Below are positions 25,801 to 39,500 of a stretch of 64,000 nt of DNA, piece after piece; position 1 is the first letter of the stretch, and each line of letters opens with the position of its first letter. Source of the stretch: Lagopus muta (Eukaryota > Chordata > Aves > Galliformes > Phasianidae). The notes beneath the pieces are model-generated. The model was given only the letters and a program-made list of their open reading frames with translations, searched no databases and was not told where the DNA came from. Position numbers and translations under genes: made by a program. The stretch covers positions 41,441,967-41,505,966 of the forward strand of contig NC_064437.1 of the NCBI RefSeq assembly GCF_023343835.1. Direction: 5' to 3'.

Positions 25801-27008
25801 TATATCATAGTGTCAGTTAGGAAGGTGGCAGTCGTGCATGTAAAATAAAAAAGTCCCCAAATATCTAGAATTGGCAAAACCCCAGGGAACTTAAGCTGAC
25901 AGTGCCTGTCCTGGTGCCTATAATGCAAATAAACTGGAAGTGGCACCAGGAAGCTCCATCTTTGTCCTCCATCCCTGGCCTTCAGTTCCCAATGGGAAAC
26001 CACCGTACCTGCTGAAACAGTGCTCGTTTTCCAAATAGTCCTATTTGAGCCCCCCTCCCCCCACTTCTAAATATTCCTCACCAAGCTGTTTTTTTGCGCT
26101 CCTGAGCTAGTAGCTGACTTGGCTTAGAAAGACAAGGTGCCTTGTCAACAGTTTGTGTGCACATGAGAGATAAGAGAGGCATGTTGAGCTATGTCTAAGC
26201 AAAATGGCTTTGGGACCAGAGTAAAGGTTGTTTGCTTAGTCTGGCCAACACTGCTGGCTGGCTGGGCCTGTCCATCTGACTTGAGTTTGAGAATGATCTC
26301 AGTCCTACTGCTCACGGCAGTGGGCAAGCATAGCCCTTGGGGCCTCTGGGTGCGACTGTGGAATGCTCTGTGTCTCTGTGTCTTCTTGCAACTTGGCTGC
26401 CCCAACTTGCCTTTTGACTTGAGAAAGGTCTGTGTAAGAGAAGTGTGCCTTACTCTTATTTAGATACAGGCTTTCATAGTGAATCGGTACAAAAGATCCG
26501 CTTCCTCCTAACCTTAAAATGCAAATAAACCTGAAGTGTTGTCAGTCTGTTCCTTGAGAAATGAATGTGTCAGTACCAAACACAGGACCACTGTGTGTGT
26601 GTAGATCCACATCTGTAAGAGTTGATTAAAAGATGCAGCATGTCTGCTGAGATCAGGCAGAGCTTGCACGAATCCTAACTGCAGAGTGAGCTTTCTGTTC
26701 TCCAAAGCATGGGTGAGAATTGCGCTGTGGGGTGAAAGGAGACCATTTTGCTCTGGTGGGGACAGGTGATGCAGTGCAATGTTCTCATCTTCAGGAAGGG
26801 AGGCAGAAAAAGGGCCAGAACTGTGTGAAGGACCCGCACAGTCCTGGCTGATGGTCAGGCTTTGTGGAAGGCAGTTTCACTGCAGTACCTGCTCCTCCAG
26901 TTGCCTGGTAAGTGCAAGAAATGAGGTTCCAAAGCATGGGAGATTGTGATGAGGAGGGTTTTGGCTTCTTCTCCCAGGAAACAAATAGGACCTGAGGAAA
27001 TGGACACA
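20936..27008. other. Intergenic sequence between CHST3 and PSAP, part 2
   Basis: This is about 6 kb without a recognisable gene. It includes a 52-base C run, a T-rich stretch near 23110-23140 and a TTTA simple repeat near 25352-25372. Open frames are under 200 codons, have no domains and were judged chance. Distal regulatory elements for CHST3 or PSAP could be here but none can be named from sequence. Confidence 0.5.
22823..22874. repeat. C homopolymer of 52 bases
   Basis: An uninterrupted run of 52 C (G on the minus strand). Two overlapping frames read it as polyproline, an artefact of the repeat. The length in the real genome is uncertain. Confidence 0.95.
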
Positions 27009-27009
27009 A

Positions 27010-27245
27010 ATTGTACCAGAGGAGGTTTAGGTTAGACATAAGGAAGAAGTTTTTCTCTCAGAGGTCAGGCACTGGAATGGCTGCCCAGGGAGGTGGTGGA
27101 GTTGCCGTCCCTGGCAGTGTTCAAGAGGCGCCTGGATGAGGAGCTGCGAAATACGGGTTAGTGCTTGTGGTAGCAGTGGGTAGCAGCGGTGATGGGCGGA
27201 CGGTTGGACTAGCTATCTTGTAGGTCGTTCCTATGATTTTGTGAT
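27010..27245 (+). mobile_element. CR1 LINE 3' fragment just upstream of the PSAP promoter
   Basis: AGACATAAGGAAGAAGTTTT, AGGCACTGGAATGGCTGCCC, AGGGAGGTGGTGGAGTTGCC, CAAGAGGCGCCTGGATGAGG and a TTCCTATGATTTTGTGAT end. The middle differs from the copies at 8.8 and 14.5 kb, so it is a different CR1 subfamily. It ends about 350 bases before the PSAP start codon. Confidence 0.88.
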
Positions 27246-27289
27246 CAAGTCAACATAGGTTCTGCTGGTCGTGACTTAACGTTATTTGG

Positions 27290-27596
27290 GCTGTGTGTTG
27301 AGCGGGGAGGGAGAAGGCAGCTTACGGGCCCTGTGAGAACAGTGAGTGCCCCCACCTCCCTCCCGGCCCTGGGCACGCATACCCAACTCCCACCGGCCCG
27401 CCGCCATTTCGCGCCCCGTCAGGCGGCGCTGCGCACAGAGCATGCGCGGCGGCGGAGGCCGGGGCCGGGGGGCGAGGCACGGGAGCGGTGCCGGGGGGGG
27501 GGGAGGGGGAGGCGCCGCGCATGCGCGCTGTGTGCAGACGCAGCCTTGATATAGGGGCGGGGGCGCGAGCGCCGCATTGCAGGCGGGCGCAGGACC
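27290..27596 (+). promoter_or_regulatory. PSAP: PSAP CpG-rich promoter with a perfect NRF1 palindrome
   Basis: GC-rich DNA runs directly up to the PSAP ATG at 27597. It contains the palindrome CGCGCATGCGCG at 27516-27527, a perfect NRF1-type site, a GGGGCGGGGG GC box near 27554 and a weak TATA-like TTGATATAGG near 27546. This suits a broadly expressed housekeeping gene. No CLEAR (TFEB) box was found here by eye. Confidence 0.6.
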
Positions 27597-30500
27597 ATGG
27601 CGCGACGACTGCTGATTCTCCTCGGCCTCCTGGCGGCCGGTAAGCAGCCCTTCCTCGGCGTGTGTACGGGCTAGCACCTCCCGGGGCCCTCCTTGCGCTG
27701 ACTCGGGAGGTTGCAGGCCGCGCCGTGTGGGAGGCAGGGGGACGCGGGCACGGAGGGGGTCCCGGGTGAGCGGCCTTCGGCGGGGCCTTATCTTCATCCC
27801 TTCGGGGGTAGGTCAGCGTTAATGCTCTTTCAGATAGCCCTCTGGGGTCTCCTGCGAGAAAGGGAAGGGCCCGCTGCCGAGCCTGTTGCGGGGCTAAGAA
27901 CGGAGCGGCCTGTCCAGCGCTGGGCTGGAGGTCAGTGCGTGTGTTCGGTGCCTGGCTGGAGGCAGGCGGTGATGCATTTGGGAGCGGAGGGGCGTGATCC
28001 GTGGTTCTGCAGGGAATCCACGGGGTGAAGGTCTGTTACAGCACTGCCCCGATTCGCTCGTTTTGTTTGTTTGGTTTGTTTTGGCAGGTTTTCCTTTAAG
28101 GTAGGTTGAAACATGCTGCCTGCCTGCTTGCTTCTGAGTTTAACTTGTCGCATTTGACCAGCTCATTAAAAGCTATAGCAGTACCGTGCTGACAGGCTGC
28201 AGTAAACCGTGCCGAAGAGAGATTGCACAACTGTGTGCTGCTGTTATACCTAACAGTAAGCAAGTATTGCCCTTCCTTGCGTGCGTGATTTGGTGGAAGA
28301 CGGGCAAGAAAGCCAACGTTGCTGTCTCACTCTGCTTGTTTATCTTCTGGATGGTTTAACTCGGTTGGCTCTGTGTTGGGTTACCTGACACCCAGTCCCA
28401 TTTTAGTGGGGCTGTTCTTGAATCACCACAATCGTTTTTCCCCATGCTTTAAAAGTGGAAAGCCTTGAAAGTGTTCAGCCAAGGTTGCTGTTAGCGTATT
28501 TAGGGAAATTGTAATGAGAAACCAGTTTAGCAATGAGAGTTAACCTGGTCTGCTTCTTAAAGGCATGTGAATGCAGGTAGGCACAGCAGAGGACTTGTTA
28601 GGCCTGTTTTTCTGTAGGAAGTCACTGTTTTAACAGAAATAAACACATCTCTTTTCATTGAAGTGCTGCTATGATTGCTAATTGACTCACCTACAAGAGC
28701 ACTGTAAAGATTTTTTTCTGACATCTTGGCTGTGACAACCTAGAAGGCCAATTTTATGCAACGAGTTAGGTAATTAGCCATTTAAAAATCTCCCTACCCT
28801 TGCTGTATCCTAATGGAGTTACTTGGCAGGCTTACAGCATGGCTGGTAGGCCATCGGGGTTTTTGGTTGACCTATTTACGACTGCTCCTGTGCATCTTCC
28901 CTGGGGAGGCTCTCAGGAATTAAAGCTAGGTGTAAAGGTTGATGTTTTCCTATGCTCTTTGGTTATTGCTGTCAGAGAGAGATTAGTTTCTCTTAAAATA
29001 CATACATAAATCCTTTTAAGTTCACGTATATGTAAAACCTGGTACAATCTAAATTGGGAGTAGGGAGTTAAAAGTTTGAGCAGGCAATTGAAGCAGCACT
29101 TTGCTCTGTGCTGTAGATGAAATTGGCCGAATGATGAAGGTGCCTTGTTGTAAAACACATGTTCTCCCTGTTTTGTGGGATGACTGGTGGGGAGTGCTGT
29201 GGGTGCGAGGTATCGGAGGGCTGTCATGTAACCAGGCTGTGCTGCTGTAATCATGTGACTTGCGTGTGAACCTGGCCTTGGACGATCAGTGTCCCTGCTG
29301 TTTGCAGAAGAGGCAGAAATAGAAGTAGGCACTCTTGGTTGCCTGTGGAGGAGCTGAACAAGCTGTTCTGCATATTCACAGCTACTCCAAGTGAAATAAA
29401 TGCGTGCTTCTGCAGAAATTTGTCCATCTGATGACCTCAATTTGTGCTATAAGTCCTATAAACGTCCTATAGCTATAAGTGCTATAAATGCAGCGGTTCT
29501 GGGAGTCTCTAAAAGCTGAGACGTCATAGGGAGTGGAAAATAAGGCAGAATAGAAGCTTGTCAGCAAAACTGGAAGCATTTCTGTCAGGTGATGGTGATG
29601 TCACCTGGGGCTGTGGGAGGTTGGGCTCTGCTCATGTAGCAGTTTTTGTCTGCAGTGAATCTGCTGCTAAGGCTGCAGGCTGAAAGGGATACTTCTCTGG
29701 TCCTTGAAGTGCGTGCATGTGTTTTTGAGGGGATGTTTGTGTATTGGGTCACAGAGCAATGTTTAGTTTCAGATAGCAGTACTGTTACTGAAGAGGCTTA
29801 CACTTGTTTTACGTGTTTTCTAGACTTTGTACTCCTGTAAAAGTTTGTATATAGAGAGATTTTCTTACAGATGCCCTTCTGTTTTCTGAAGTCTTGGACG
29901 TTTCTGGGCTTCAGCTGCCCTATGCCAGGACTGTAGGGTAACCTGTGACCAAGAACTTTGGCTTCTCTCTGCTAGGTGTGGTTCTAGCTGTAGTTAGGAG
30001 GTGGTGTGACTGTGCTTACCTAATGAAAGGGAAGTCCTCAGTACAGAATTTCTGTGGAAGCTTGCCTGAAATCCCCTTTTTCCCAACCCAAGGAACCCCA
30101 GAGCAAAACAGAAGGAAGGGAGATAAAGTATGTATGTTCAAAACTTCAGATGTATTTATATGGTAAAAAAAAATACTGCTGCAGGGAAAACTGCTTCCCA
30201 TAATCTCATGAGAATATCCTGGTGTCCTGGCTGGGACAGCTTTCCCTTGATGACTGCCAGATGCTCTTGAACATCCAAGTATCTTTCCTAGCTTCTGTCT
30301 TAAGAAAATTGCAGGCAGAAGTTGCATGTTTACTCTGCAACCTGTTGTCTCCTACAGCCTTAAAGGAACACTGACAATTTATTGGAATGGTAAAGCTAAC
30401 TGTACTGTCTTGGCTGATGGCGTTCTCTGTTACCTTTAACTTTGTCGTGATTGCCTGTATGGACAGAAACTGCTCCTCCTACCGTGTTTGCTTTTTTGGT

Positions 30501-33500
30501 GCTAGAAGCAAGGGAGTGCCTGAGCTACAATAGTGTTTTACAGCTACCGAAGTGGGAGGGCACTCCCTACCCTGAGGAAAAACCCAATCCTGCCTTGAAC
30601 TCAAGACTTGTTTCTGGTGGATTGCTGGAGTTCCTGGTATTTCAGGCTTGCTATTGGTTCAGTAGATGCTGCCTGGAAGACTGTGATACTAAGGAACATC
30701 TGGAGAACTGATAACACCTAACCATGTTTCCTGTTCAACCTGCAAATCTGTCCACGCTCTCTCAAGTACTGTGGTCACTTGACTGCCTCATTAATCCAGA
30801 AGCAAAGCACGCCTTTGGCATGAGTTATAAGTGTGGGATGTGGTTACAACTTGTGAAACGTTCCTTAAACTCACTGACTGTCTAAAGAGCTGTGGAGCAC
30901 CTAACCCTTCCAATGACTCCCTGTTGGGGTCATTCCTTGACTTGTTGACACTTTGTAAGATTTGACTAAGAGAGGTTGATCCCACTTGACTTGAGCTTGA
31001 ACGCACTTTGTTCTTGCAGTTCCCAAGAGAAATGGAGTAAATGTAGTTAACAACCACACACACAGTGGAGAGATGGGTGTGTTCCCTTGGTCATTAGGCA
31101 TTTCTGGATGATAGAAGTCTCTTTCATTTAAGCATTGCCAAGGGGGGTAGCCTGGCACATCTCCCTGTTAACGTACTAGGAGCAAATCAGATTGGCAGCA
31201 AGGTGTAAGAGTTGGTAGAACCCCCCAAATTATTTTCCACATATGACTTTGGGGCGTCAAGGTAAATGACGACTCAACTCTTTTCTTACCAGTTGCAGGT
31301 TAATTTGTCCGTGGAAATGCTGCTTACGCTGTACTTCTCCTAGCAGTCTGGTTTGGAGGCAGCTTGAATCTTCAAGCTGAGTTACTGATAGTTTCCTAGC
31401 TTATCCCCTGGCTCTCTAGGAACTCTAGCCTGGCCCATAGAGAATCTCTGCACAGAAGCTTATATAACGTGTTAACTTGTAAGAGCAGTCACGAAAGTCT
31501 CATTAGTAGATTCAGTGCAGCTTTGGAGAAGATTGCTTAGGACCTTTTTCTGTGCATCTTGGAGTAATTCAGGCTGGTTCTCAGTGAAAGAAACATAACA
31601 CATACTTGAAGGAAGGGAAGGTTATTGTCAGTATATATTTATCTCACCATTTTTCCAGTAGCTGCCCTTGCAGAATGGTAATGCAGCCATCGTAAGCTTC
31701 CTTCTGGATTCCTGTTTGTTTAACAGGAGTGAAGAATTCAACTGTACTTCAGTATTCTGTAAACTTGTCAAAAGGAAAAGGCAGTGATGTCTGAGAGGGT
31801 TATTGCCTGTAATTGACTCACCTCTTTGTTAGTTTGTCCCATCACAGATACTAGCACTGAGGAGAGCTGCGATAGTTGGCACACGCCGATCTGAAAAAGT
31901 GTCTCACTGAAGTAAGTAGGGCAGTACCTTTGTGCGAGCAGGGTACAAGTTTCCCTGTAGCTTCCCAGTCCTTACACTGGCTTTTGTGTGAGCTCCTTGG
32001 CAGGCCCCATGTGAGGTACAGTAACTGCTGCTTTTTGGACTGTGTTAGTGATATTCTAGCGGAGTTAGGTTACTGACCTGAGCCTTCAAGAAAGGATTGC
32101 TGCTGCTTTTCAGCTTTTGGAGAGTCTTGGTACGTTTTTGGGCTTCAGGCTGTGTTTCTGAGGCAACTCTGTTTCTGGGAGACAGCTTCTGTTGTTTGTC
32201 AGGAATGAGCATCAGAGAGGTCAGCATGCGTATGAAGCTCTCATCTTTGGGATGGAGAAGCTGCAGCGGTCCTGGGGTGCTTGCAGACTGTCAGCTTGGC
32301 TGCAGGCCTGAAAGTTCAAGTCTTTTGCAAGTGAAAGCCCCTTAATTTGGTATGGGGGCTGCATTTTCACCTCCCCCTTCTCCTTCCCCTTCAATTTTCT
32401 CTAATTGTTTAATTTAGTTGCGCAGTGGCCGTTTGCCTTCTAAATTGGAAGAAGCCAGCTGGAAAAGGGAGGAGCCAGTGAAGGGGATGATTTCTGAAAC
32501 ACCCTGGCCTTCACAGATAAGCTTGTGTGGTGCTCTAAAAACAGTGGCATGTAACAACTTCATGGAAGTGGGGGGCAGGGTTGGATGGGCATGGCAGCTA
32601 ATCTACAGAGAAAGGAGACATCTATTTAAAAATGGGTGACCTCAAGTAGATGAAGAACAATGTGTAAAATAAAGGGATGCCAGAGATAACTAAGAAGGTA
32701 ATCCCATTGAGTTTATCCAGCAAGCATTAGGAGTTGTGTAAGGTAACTGACTGTGCTTTGTTTTCTCCTGGGTTGCTGCAGGCATCAGGTGTCAGTGCAG
32801 AGGCTGTTGGGGGAGAAGGCAAGGAAACTGTTCTGTTGGGAGCTAGCACACAGACTGGAACATTTGCTTTGGTTGTGAATATATGAGAGGAAGAAAAATG
32901 CTAGCTCAGAGATATGAGAACAAGCTAAAAGCAAAAGTTGTGGGAGTGTTAAAAGACTTCCATCTGTTTTCTGAATCTGGAAGAGCCATGTAGGTCTGCT
33001 GGCATACTGTCTTGCTGCAGGAGGGAAGGCTTTAAATACTGGTGGTGTGGTATTTCTTCTGTCCTGGAGCTGGTATGGATCCTGCAGTGTGATAGGCACA
33101 TTAAAATAGAAAGCCAAACAAAAATTGGAAGTTGGTTAAGAGCTGGATTGAACCAGAACGAGTTGCTGTGAGATTGCCTGGGTTTGGGCTTTGAACGGGC
33201 TATTAGATTGAGAGTTTGAGAAACTGCTTTTTATAACTCTCGTAGTTTAGTATTTCAGTTTAGTTCTGTAGCTTTGCAGTATGTTTCAAACAGGGGTAAG
33301 GGGGTAATTTTCTTTTGAAGTACAGAACAAAAGGCATAGGCTAATTCTTTACAAGTAAATAGTTTAAAGTCCTTAGTTCCTCTGTTTAAAGTCAAGGTCG
33401 TGCTTGATTTTAGCCAGGCTTTACTCTTCCTTGCAGAGCTTCTTCCCACTGTTCACTAACCTGTATCTGAAAGGGATGAATTGCTTTCCTTGGCCTTGCT

Positions 33501-36500
33501 GCTTGTCCTCCAGCCAAGAGCTGACAGCTATTTGACTTTCCAGTCTGACTTTGAAACTAAACTCTTGCTGGTGATTCCAGATGGATGGTGCGTGGAGAGT
33601 GTGCTGTGTGTTACAACAGGCCCTCTGTGAGCATTTGGCTGACCACCCACTTTTACAAGTTTAGAAGTCTTACAAGCAGTCCTAGGGTGCAGTTTTGCTG
33701 AAAAATGATGTGCAATCTTAGCCTTTTCCTGGGGGGAGAGCGTGGCAAACTTCTTGCTCTTGTGTAGAGGTTTTAAGTACGCCAGGCACATTTTTCTTAA
33801 AGTAAATGGGTCACTCCTCTGTGAAATCCAGTGTAAACAGGCTTTAGAGAGGAACAGCTGAAAAGGCTGTGGACTGTCACCCATAAAGCACTGTGTATTT
33901 GGCTCTACTTGATGTGTGCTGGCTATGTACCTAGCAGATGTGTTGGTAACTCAGCTGTGAAGCTGATCCTCTAATTGCTCAGAACTGAGATGTGAGAAGC
34001 AGAAACGTGATTATTTGCTTGTCATAACCTCACTAGAAGCTTTGTAGCTTAATTTGTGCTTCTTAGTGGTCAATGTAATTTTACAGCATTTTGTGATGTG
34101 TAAACAGCACTGATGTAGAAATAATGGCTCCTGAATAGCACCTATCCAGCTGATAGGTTTGAACAGGCTTCTAACAGCCCTACGAAAAATGACAGCAGTG
34201 CCCTTTAGGGTAACCATGGCTGGTTGCATAGGAGTGTGCCTGCTGTGGGATTTCAGGAGCTGTTTCTTCATTGGTTACTGCAGCCTGGAAGATTGAGCTG
34301 ACCTACAGGCAAGGTGGGTTGAGAAAACTGGGTGAAGCTGAGTGTCTGCTCCAGTGGCATTTGCAAACAGTAGTTTGTAGTAAACAATAACAGTAAATAG
34401 TAAACAATTAAAATACTTAAAATTAGCTAGGAAATGAGCTTGATGATCTTGCCTTATTACTAATATACTTACTTATTACTAATAAATACTTACTTATTAC
34501 TATACTTACTAATAAATACTTACTTATTACTAATAGTCCAGGTCTCTTATGTGTCTTTAGGGGAGCTGCCTGAAGATCAGCTGCTTTCCTAGAGTTGGCT
34601 GTGCTGTTGGTGTTTGGGACTCATCCTGACCTCTCAGAATAGAAATTACTGGATTGAAATCTGCTTAAAAGTATTAGTAAACTGAAGTGGCGTAATGGAA
34701 AGGGCATAATTACACAGTGCAGCACTGAACTGTTTACGCTGAAGTGGAAATCATTCTAATGTGCAACTGTGAAAGCACGATTCTCTCTTGGCAGCTGTGG
34801 CCAGCCCTGTTTTGTGGCAGAAGGACTGTGTGAAGGGTCCAGAAGTCTGGTGTCAGAGTCTTCGCACAGCGTCGCAGTGTGGAGCGGTGAAGCACTGCCA
34901 GCAGAATGTCTGGAGCAAGCCTACTGTAGTAAGTATCAACTGCTGGGGTGCCTGCCCAGGGTAGTTTGGGTAGCTGGTTTCCATATGCTGAAGATTTTCA
35001 GGTCTGATTGCAGTTAAGTGCTACATCAGACCGCACTGTGGTTGCTGTGAGTTAATTTGGGTGCCAGATAAGGGTTGCTTTCCATTTTGTGGCCTTGCGC
35101 AACCTGTCTGCTGACTTCTCATGTGACCTGTTGCACAGTGCAGCACGTGGAACGGAGCTAGTGGGTTTCAGACTTGATCCTCTTCATTAAGGCGATTCAT
35201 AATTCATAGGGCCCTTTTTATTCTGTGCCACACCAAGCTGGTAGGTTTAGTTAAAAAATAACAGCTGTGTGATTGCTTGGGTCTTTCTCACAGTATGATG
35301 TTCCACAAAAAATACAGCTTGTGCTAAATTAGGAAAGCCCTGACAGTAAATAAGTGTACAGTTGTTATATGTAGTACGGCTCTTAAACTGGTGCTAAATG
35401 TGAGTGCTGCTTTAATGGATACAGCTGTAGCTTGTGGTGTTGTTTCACAGCTTTCTAAGGCAAAGGCCATTTGTACACAGGTACATCCAACCCACTTTGC
35501 CTACATGTGTGCCTAAATGTGTTTCAGCTTGTGGAAAAATTAGGGAAAGGAGGAATGTTAGAATGGTTAAGTGTAATTAAAATGAATGAACCTGCCTTAA
35601 AAGTTCCTATGCTTCTAGTATGTGTGAACTTAAGTAATTTCTTATGCTTTTGTGTTTTGCTCTATCTTTAGACTGCAAGTTTGTGTTCTCTACTCTGTTC
35701 CAAGTTTACTTGACACAAAATAATTAATGTGAATCTGATTAAAAATTACTATATTTGTCCCTGATCTTTGGAAATTTAGACTTTTCAAATAGAAAGGTAA
35801 AACAGGTTCAGGAGATGACATCTCAGGTCAACATACTTTACCTTTCAAATGTGCTGGGACTAGGTGAGGTAATAGTGATGACAAACCTGCTTCTTCAGAA
35901 CTGAAGAAACTGGTGTTGGACATGCTCAGAATGGCCTTGCTCTGTTTTGAAGTGTCTCTGCTTTCACCTTAGTTCCAGCCAATACCTCTTCTTTAATTTA
36001 AAATATGGATGTGGTGCTCATTCTTTGCATTCATATTTGCAAACTGCATTTACAGGCACTTAATTCTGTCTCCAGTTAACTCTTATTCTTCTCTCCCTAG
36101 AACAGCATCCCCTGTGATTTATGCAAGGAACTTGTAACAGTGGTTGGCAAGGTTTTGAAGGACAATGGCACAGAGGTAAGCTGAGCTCTTCTCCTTGCTC
36201 CAAGGCACTTGTTCATTTCTTTGTCATAATAAAGTCTCAAGGTGAAGGGGTATAAGAATATTCTGCAAGAATTTTTCCCAATATGAACAGCAAGTGTTGA
36301 AAGGGGATGGATTACACAGAGTATGGCTTTTAAACCATTTTTTCTGGTTTAGAGATTAGCAAATCCTAGAGCCTTCCCTAACACATCCCTGATTGTCTAT
36401 GTATAGAATTGTTCTTGTGTTAGTGGGCCATTAATCTTGAAGGGTGTGGTAATGTAGAAGTGGATGAGGAAAGCAAGTGAAGTGGGCTTTATTTTGGCTA

Positions 36501-39500
36501 TGTGACCGCTTCCCTTTAGCTTTCATGAACTCGGAGAACTTACAAGCTAGCACGACAGTGATCTTTTCCTCAGTAATTTCACTTCCTATTTAGTGTAAAT
36601 GGCTTGTGGTAATAAGGGCATGTTGTATGGGCCTTGTAGGATGTATTTCATGTTTTCTCTTTGGTAGGGTTTCATTGAAGGTCCAAGACTGGGCAGAAAG
36701 CTGTAATGTAAAATCTTATTCTAATTTGGCTTACTGGCTGCCTAGATCTACCTGAGTCCAAGGGCCGTCTTTAGACCTCATAAAATGCATTTTGGGAGTG
36801 GAAAGAGCTTTTGATATAGGTTTAGATAATCTATGGCTTGCCTTATCTTTTATTAGGATGAGATTCGCTCTTACTTGGAAAAGACATGCGAGTTTCTTCC
36901 TGACCAAGGCCTGGCCTCTGAGTGCAAAGAAATTGTGGACTCCTACCTACCAGTTATCATGGACATGATCAAAGAAGAATTTGTAAGTAAACAACAGTCT
37001 GTAACTGTTTGAATTGAAAACTGCTGTTGTTCATGTTTGAGTTTTCCATACAGGATGATGCATATGGTCCTTTGGTTCTGTATGGGTTACTTGTGTTGCA
37101 CTTCTTTACATTTGAAGACAACTTCCTTACTGGGAACTGTTTTCCTGCTTCAGCAGAACAGCTGTCTACTCTTAACATCATGTAACAGTGCAGTCATTCC
37201 AGTGCTTTATGTACCTATCTTATCTCCCCCAGGATAAACCTGAAGTTGTGTGTAGTGCCCTCTCACTGTGCCAGTCCCTTCAGAAGCATCTTGCAGCAAT
37301 GAAACTTCAGAAGCAGCTTCAGTCCAATAAGATACCAGAGCTGGACTTCTCTGAACTGGCATCTCCATTCATGGCTAATGTGCCTCTTCTCCTTTACCCT
37401 CAAGACAAACCCAAGCAGAAGTCTAAGGTAAGGGTTCAGTGCTACTACACTGTGAAGGAAAAGTGTCAGTTTGCGTAAGAATTCATTGGTGATTCTTTGT
37501 AAGGGATTTTCATCCTGGGCATAGATGTTCTTCACCTGAGCGAAGTCTCCTAGTGCATTTTGTGCTTCTGCATATACCTGTACAGCTATCTTTTCTTCCT
37601 TGTGGATTTAAAGCTGAGTAAGCTAATAGCTGCAGCCGCTATGGACCATCTGTATTGGCTTGGATTAATAACTGCAGTCTAAGCAATTAAGTCTTGTGCT
37701 GGACTTTTCCTATCCAGGACCAGGATAGTAGTCAGACAGGTCTTACTTGAAATCATTTCTTCCAAGAAAGTGTTCAAAGGAAGAAGAGAGATTCCCCCAC
37801 GTTCTGATTAGTCTCCTGGCTGTGCCCTTCAGAGAAAGTGTTTGTCTCTGAATCTGGAGGTGACAGACTGGATCAGAAGAGAATGAATAGCTGACAGAGC
37901 GTTGTAGATGAGATTATGAACTTGGGAGTAGAGGCTGAGTCTGATAATGAACTTAGATAGGGGCACTGAACAGCTGGGTGGATGTAAAACCTGCTCTTGT
38001 GGGTGGAGGAGGGAGATCTATGCCAAATTTAGAAACCTTCCCCCTGCCATCTAGTAACAAAATCAAGAGGTTCTGGTGATGGATATCTCAGCTGTTATAT
38101 CGAGTTTCAGAGCTGTGTGTACCTCATCTCCATCTAGTGGCTGGTGTACATACTGACAGGAATGTGTCTTTTCATGTGAGGTTGGGCTTTTAAGTATTCT
38201 GTATGGTATTAATTAAGGTTTATATATAGCTTAAAATAACTATTAAAGCTTATTACCACACTTGAGAAGATTCAATGGCTATGTGAGGATGTGTCAACTT
38301 CTTTTCACTCTTGGTCCAGGGAACTGAGGATGTATGCCAGGACTGCATTCGGCTGGTTACTGATGTTCAGGAGGCTGTGAGGACAAATGCAACTTTTGTG
38401 AAGTCCTTAGTTGCTCATGCCGAGGAGGAATGTGACCGCCTTGGACCTGGAATGTCTGATATGGTAAGTTATCCTTCTGTTTAAAAAATTGTTTCTCAAT
38501 GTAAACATAAAACATTTGATCGGTGCCTTAGCCTCCTCGGTTATTCTATAATATAACCAAGGAGCATGTGTGACATTTGGTGCATGTTATGCTGTATAAC
38601 AGTGACAACATTGAAGTATCAGCTTTTTGGTCCAGTAAGTAGCAGTGGTGGGGGGGGGGGGGGGGGGGGGGGAAAGGGGGTTAATGGGAGTGGAGGGGAC
38701 AGAAAGAGGCTCAAGATGACTGAGAGGCTTTAAAGATGCATTTCATAAAAATCATCTGTAAGTGTAATGGGGTCAGAGAAGTACAGAGGGGTGCTTTTTC
38801 CCTGGGAGGCATGGAAGGACTCATTAGATAAGCAGGTATGTGGGCAATGATTGTGTAACCTGAAATGCCATCTTATGCTTGGGACAAGCTGTGAAAGATA
38901 ACAGTGTAGGTGTTAAGTAGAGCAGGTAAATTAATGCTTTAGGAAGTATTAGAAAATTTTAGGTTAGCCCTGTAGCTTAAGTGCCCTGAGAATGACAGCA
39001 AGGCTTTCTTTTCTCACTTCCTGCAGTGCAAGAGCTATATCTCTGAATATTCTGACTTGGCCATCCAGATGATGATGCACATGGTAAGATCAGTAAAATG
39101 TGATATTTGATCTCGGTTCATTTTTCTGCTATGTGTAGCTAGCTTATTTGGAAACAGGAAATGCTTTTTGTAGTAGAGGTGGGTAGAGTCTGCTCTGTAA
39201 GTGTTGGTAGTAACACTTGGAATCTGGCATTTAATTGGATAATAACCTCACTCCCAGTTTGCTTCAGCCCTTTCCTCTTCTTCCGCAACTGCTTCAGTAG
39301 TGCAAAAGGCACGCCAGAGATACAGAGGAAGATGCTTTATGTACATTATGCATGACTATCTCAGTCCTGTACTTATACCACTTTTCCCCTCAAATACTGT
39401 ATACAAATAATGTCTCTGTCACAGTTAGCGTTGCAAAATTGATTCAAGTAAGTGCTGGAGATAAGTGTATCTTGGGGGTTGTGCACTGTCACCCTCCATT

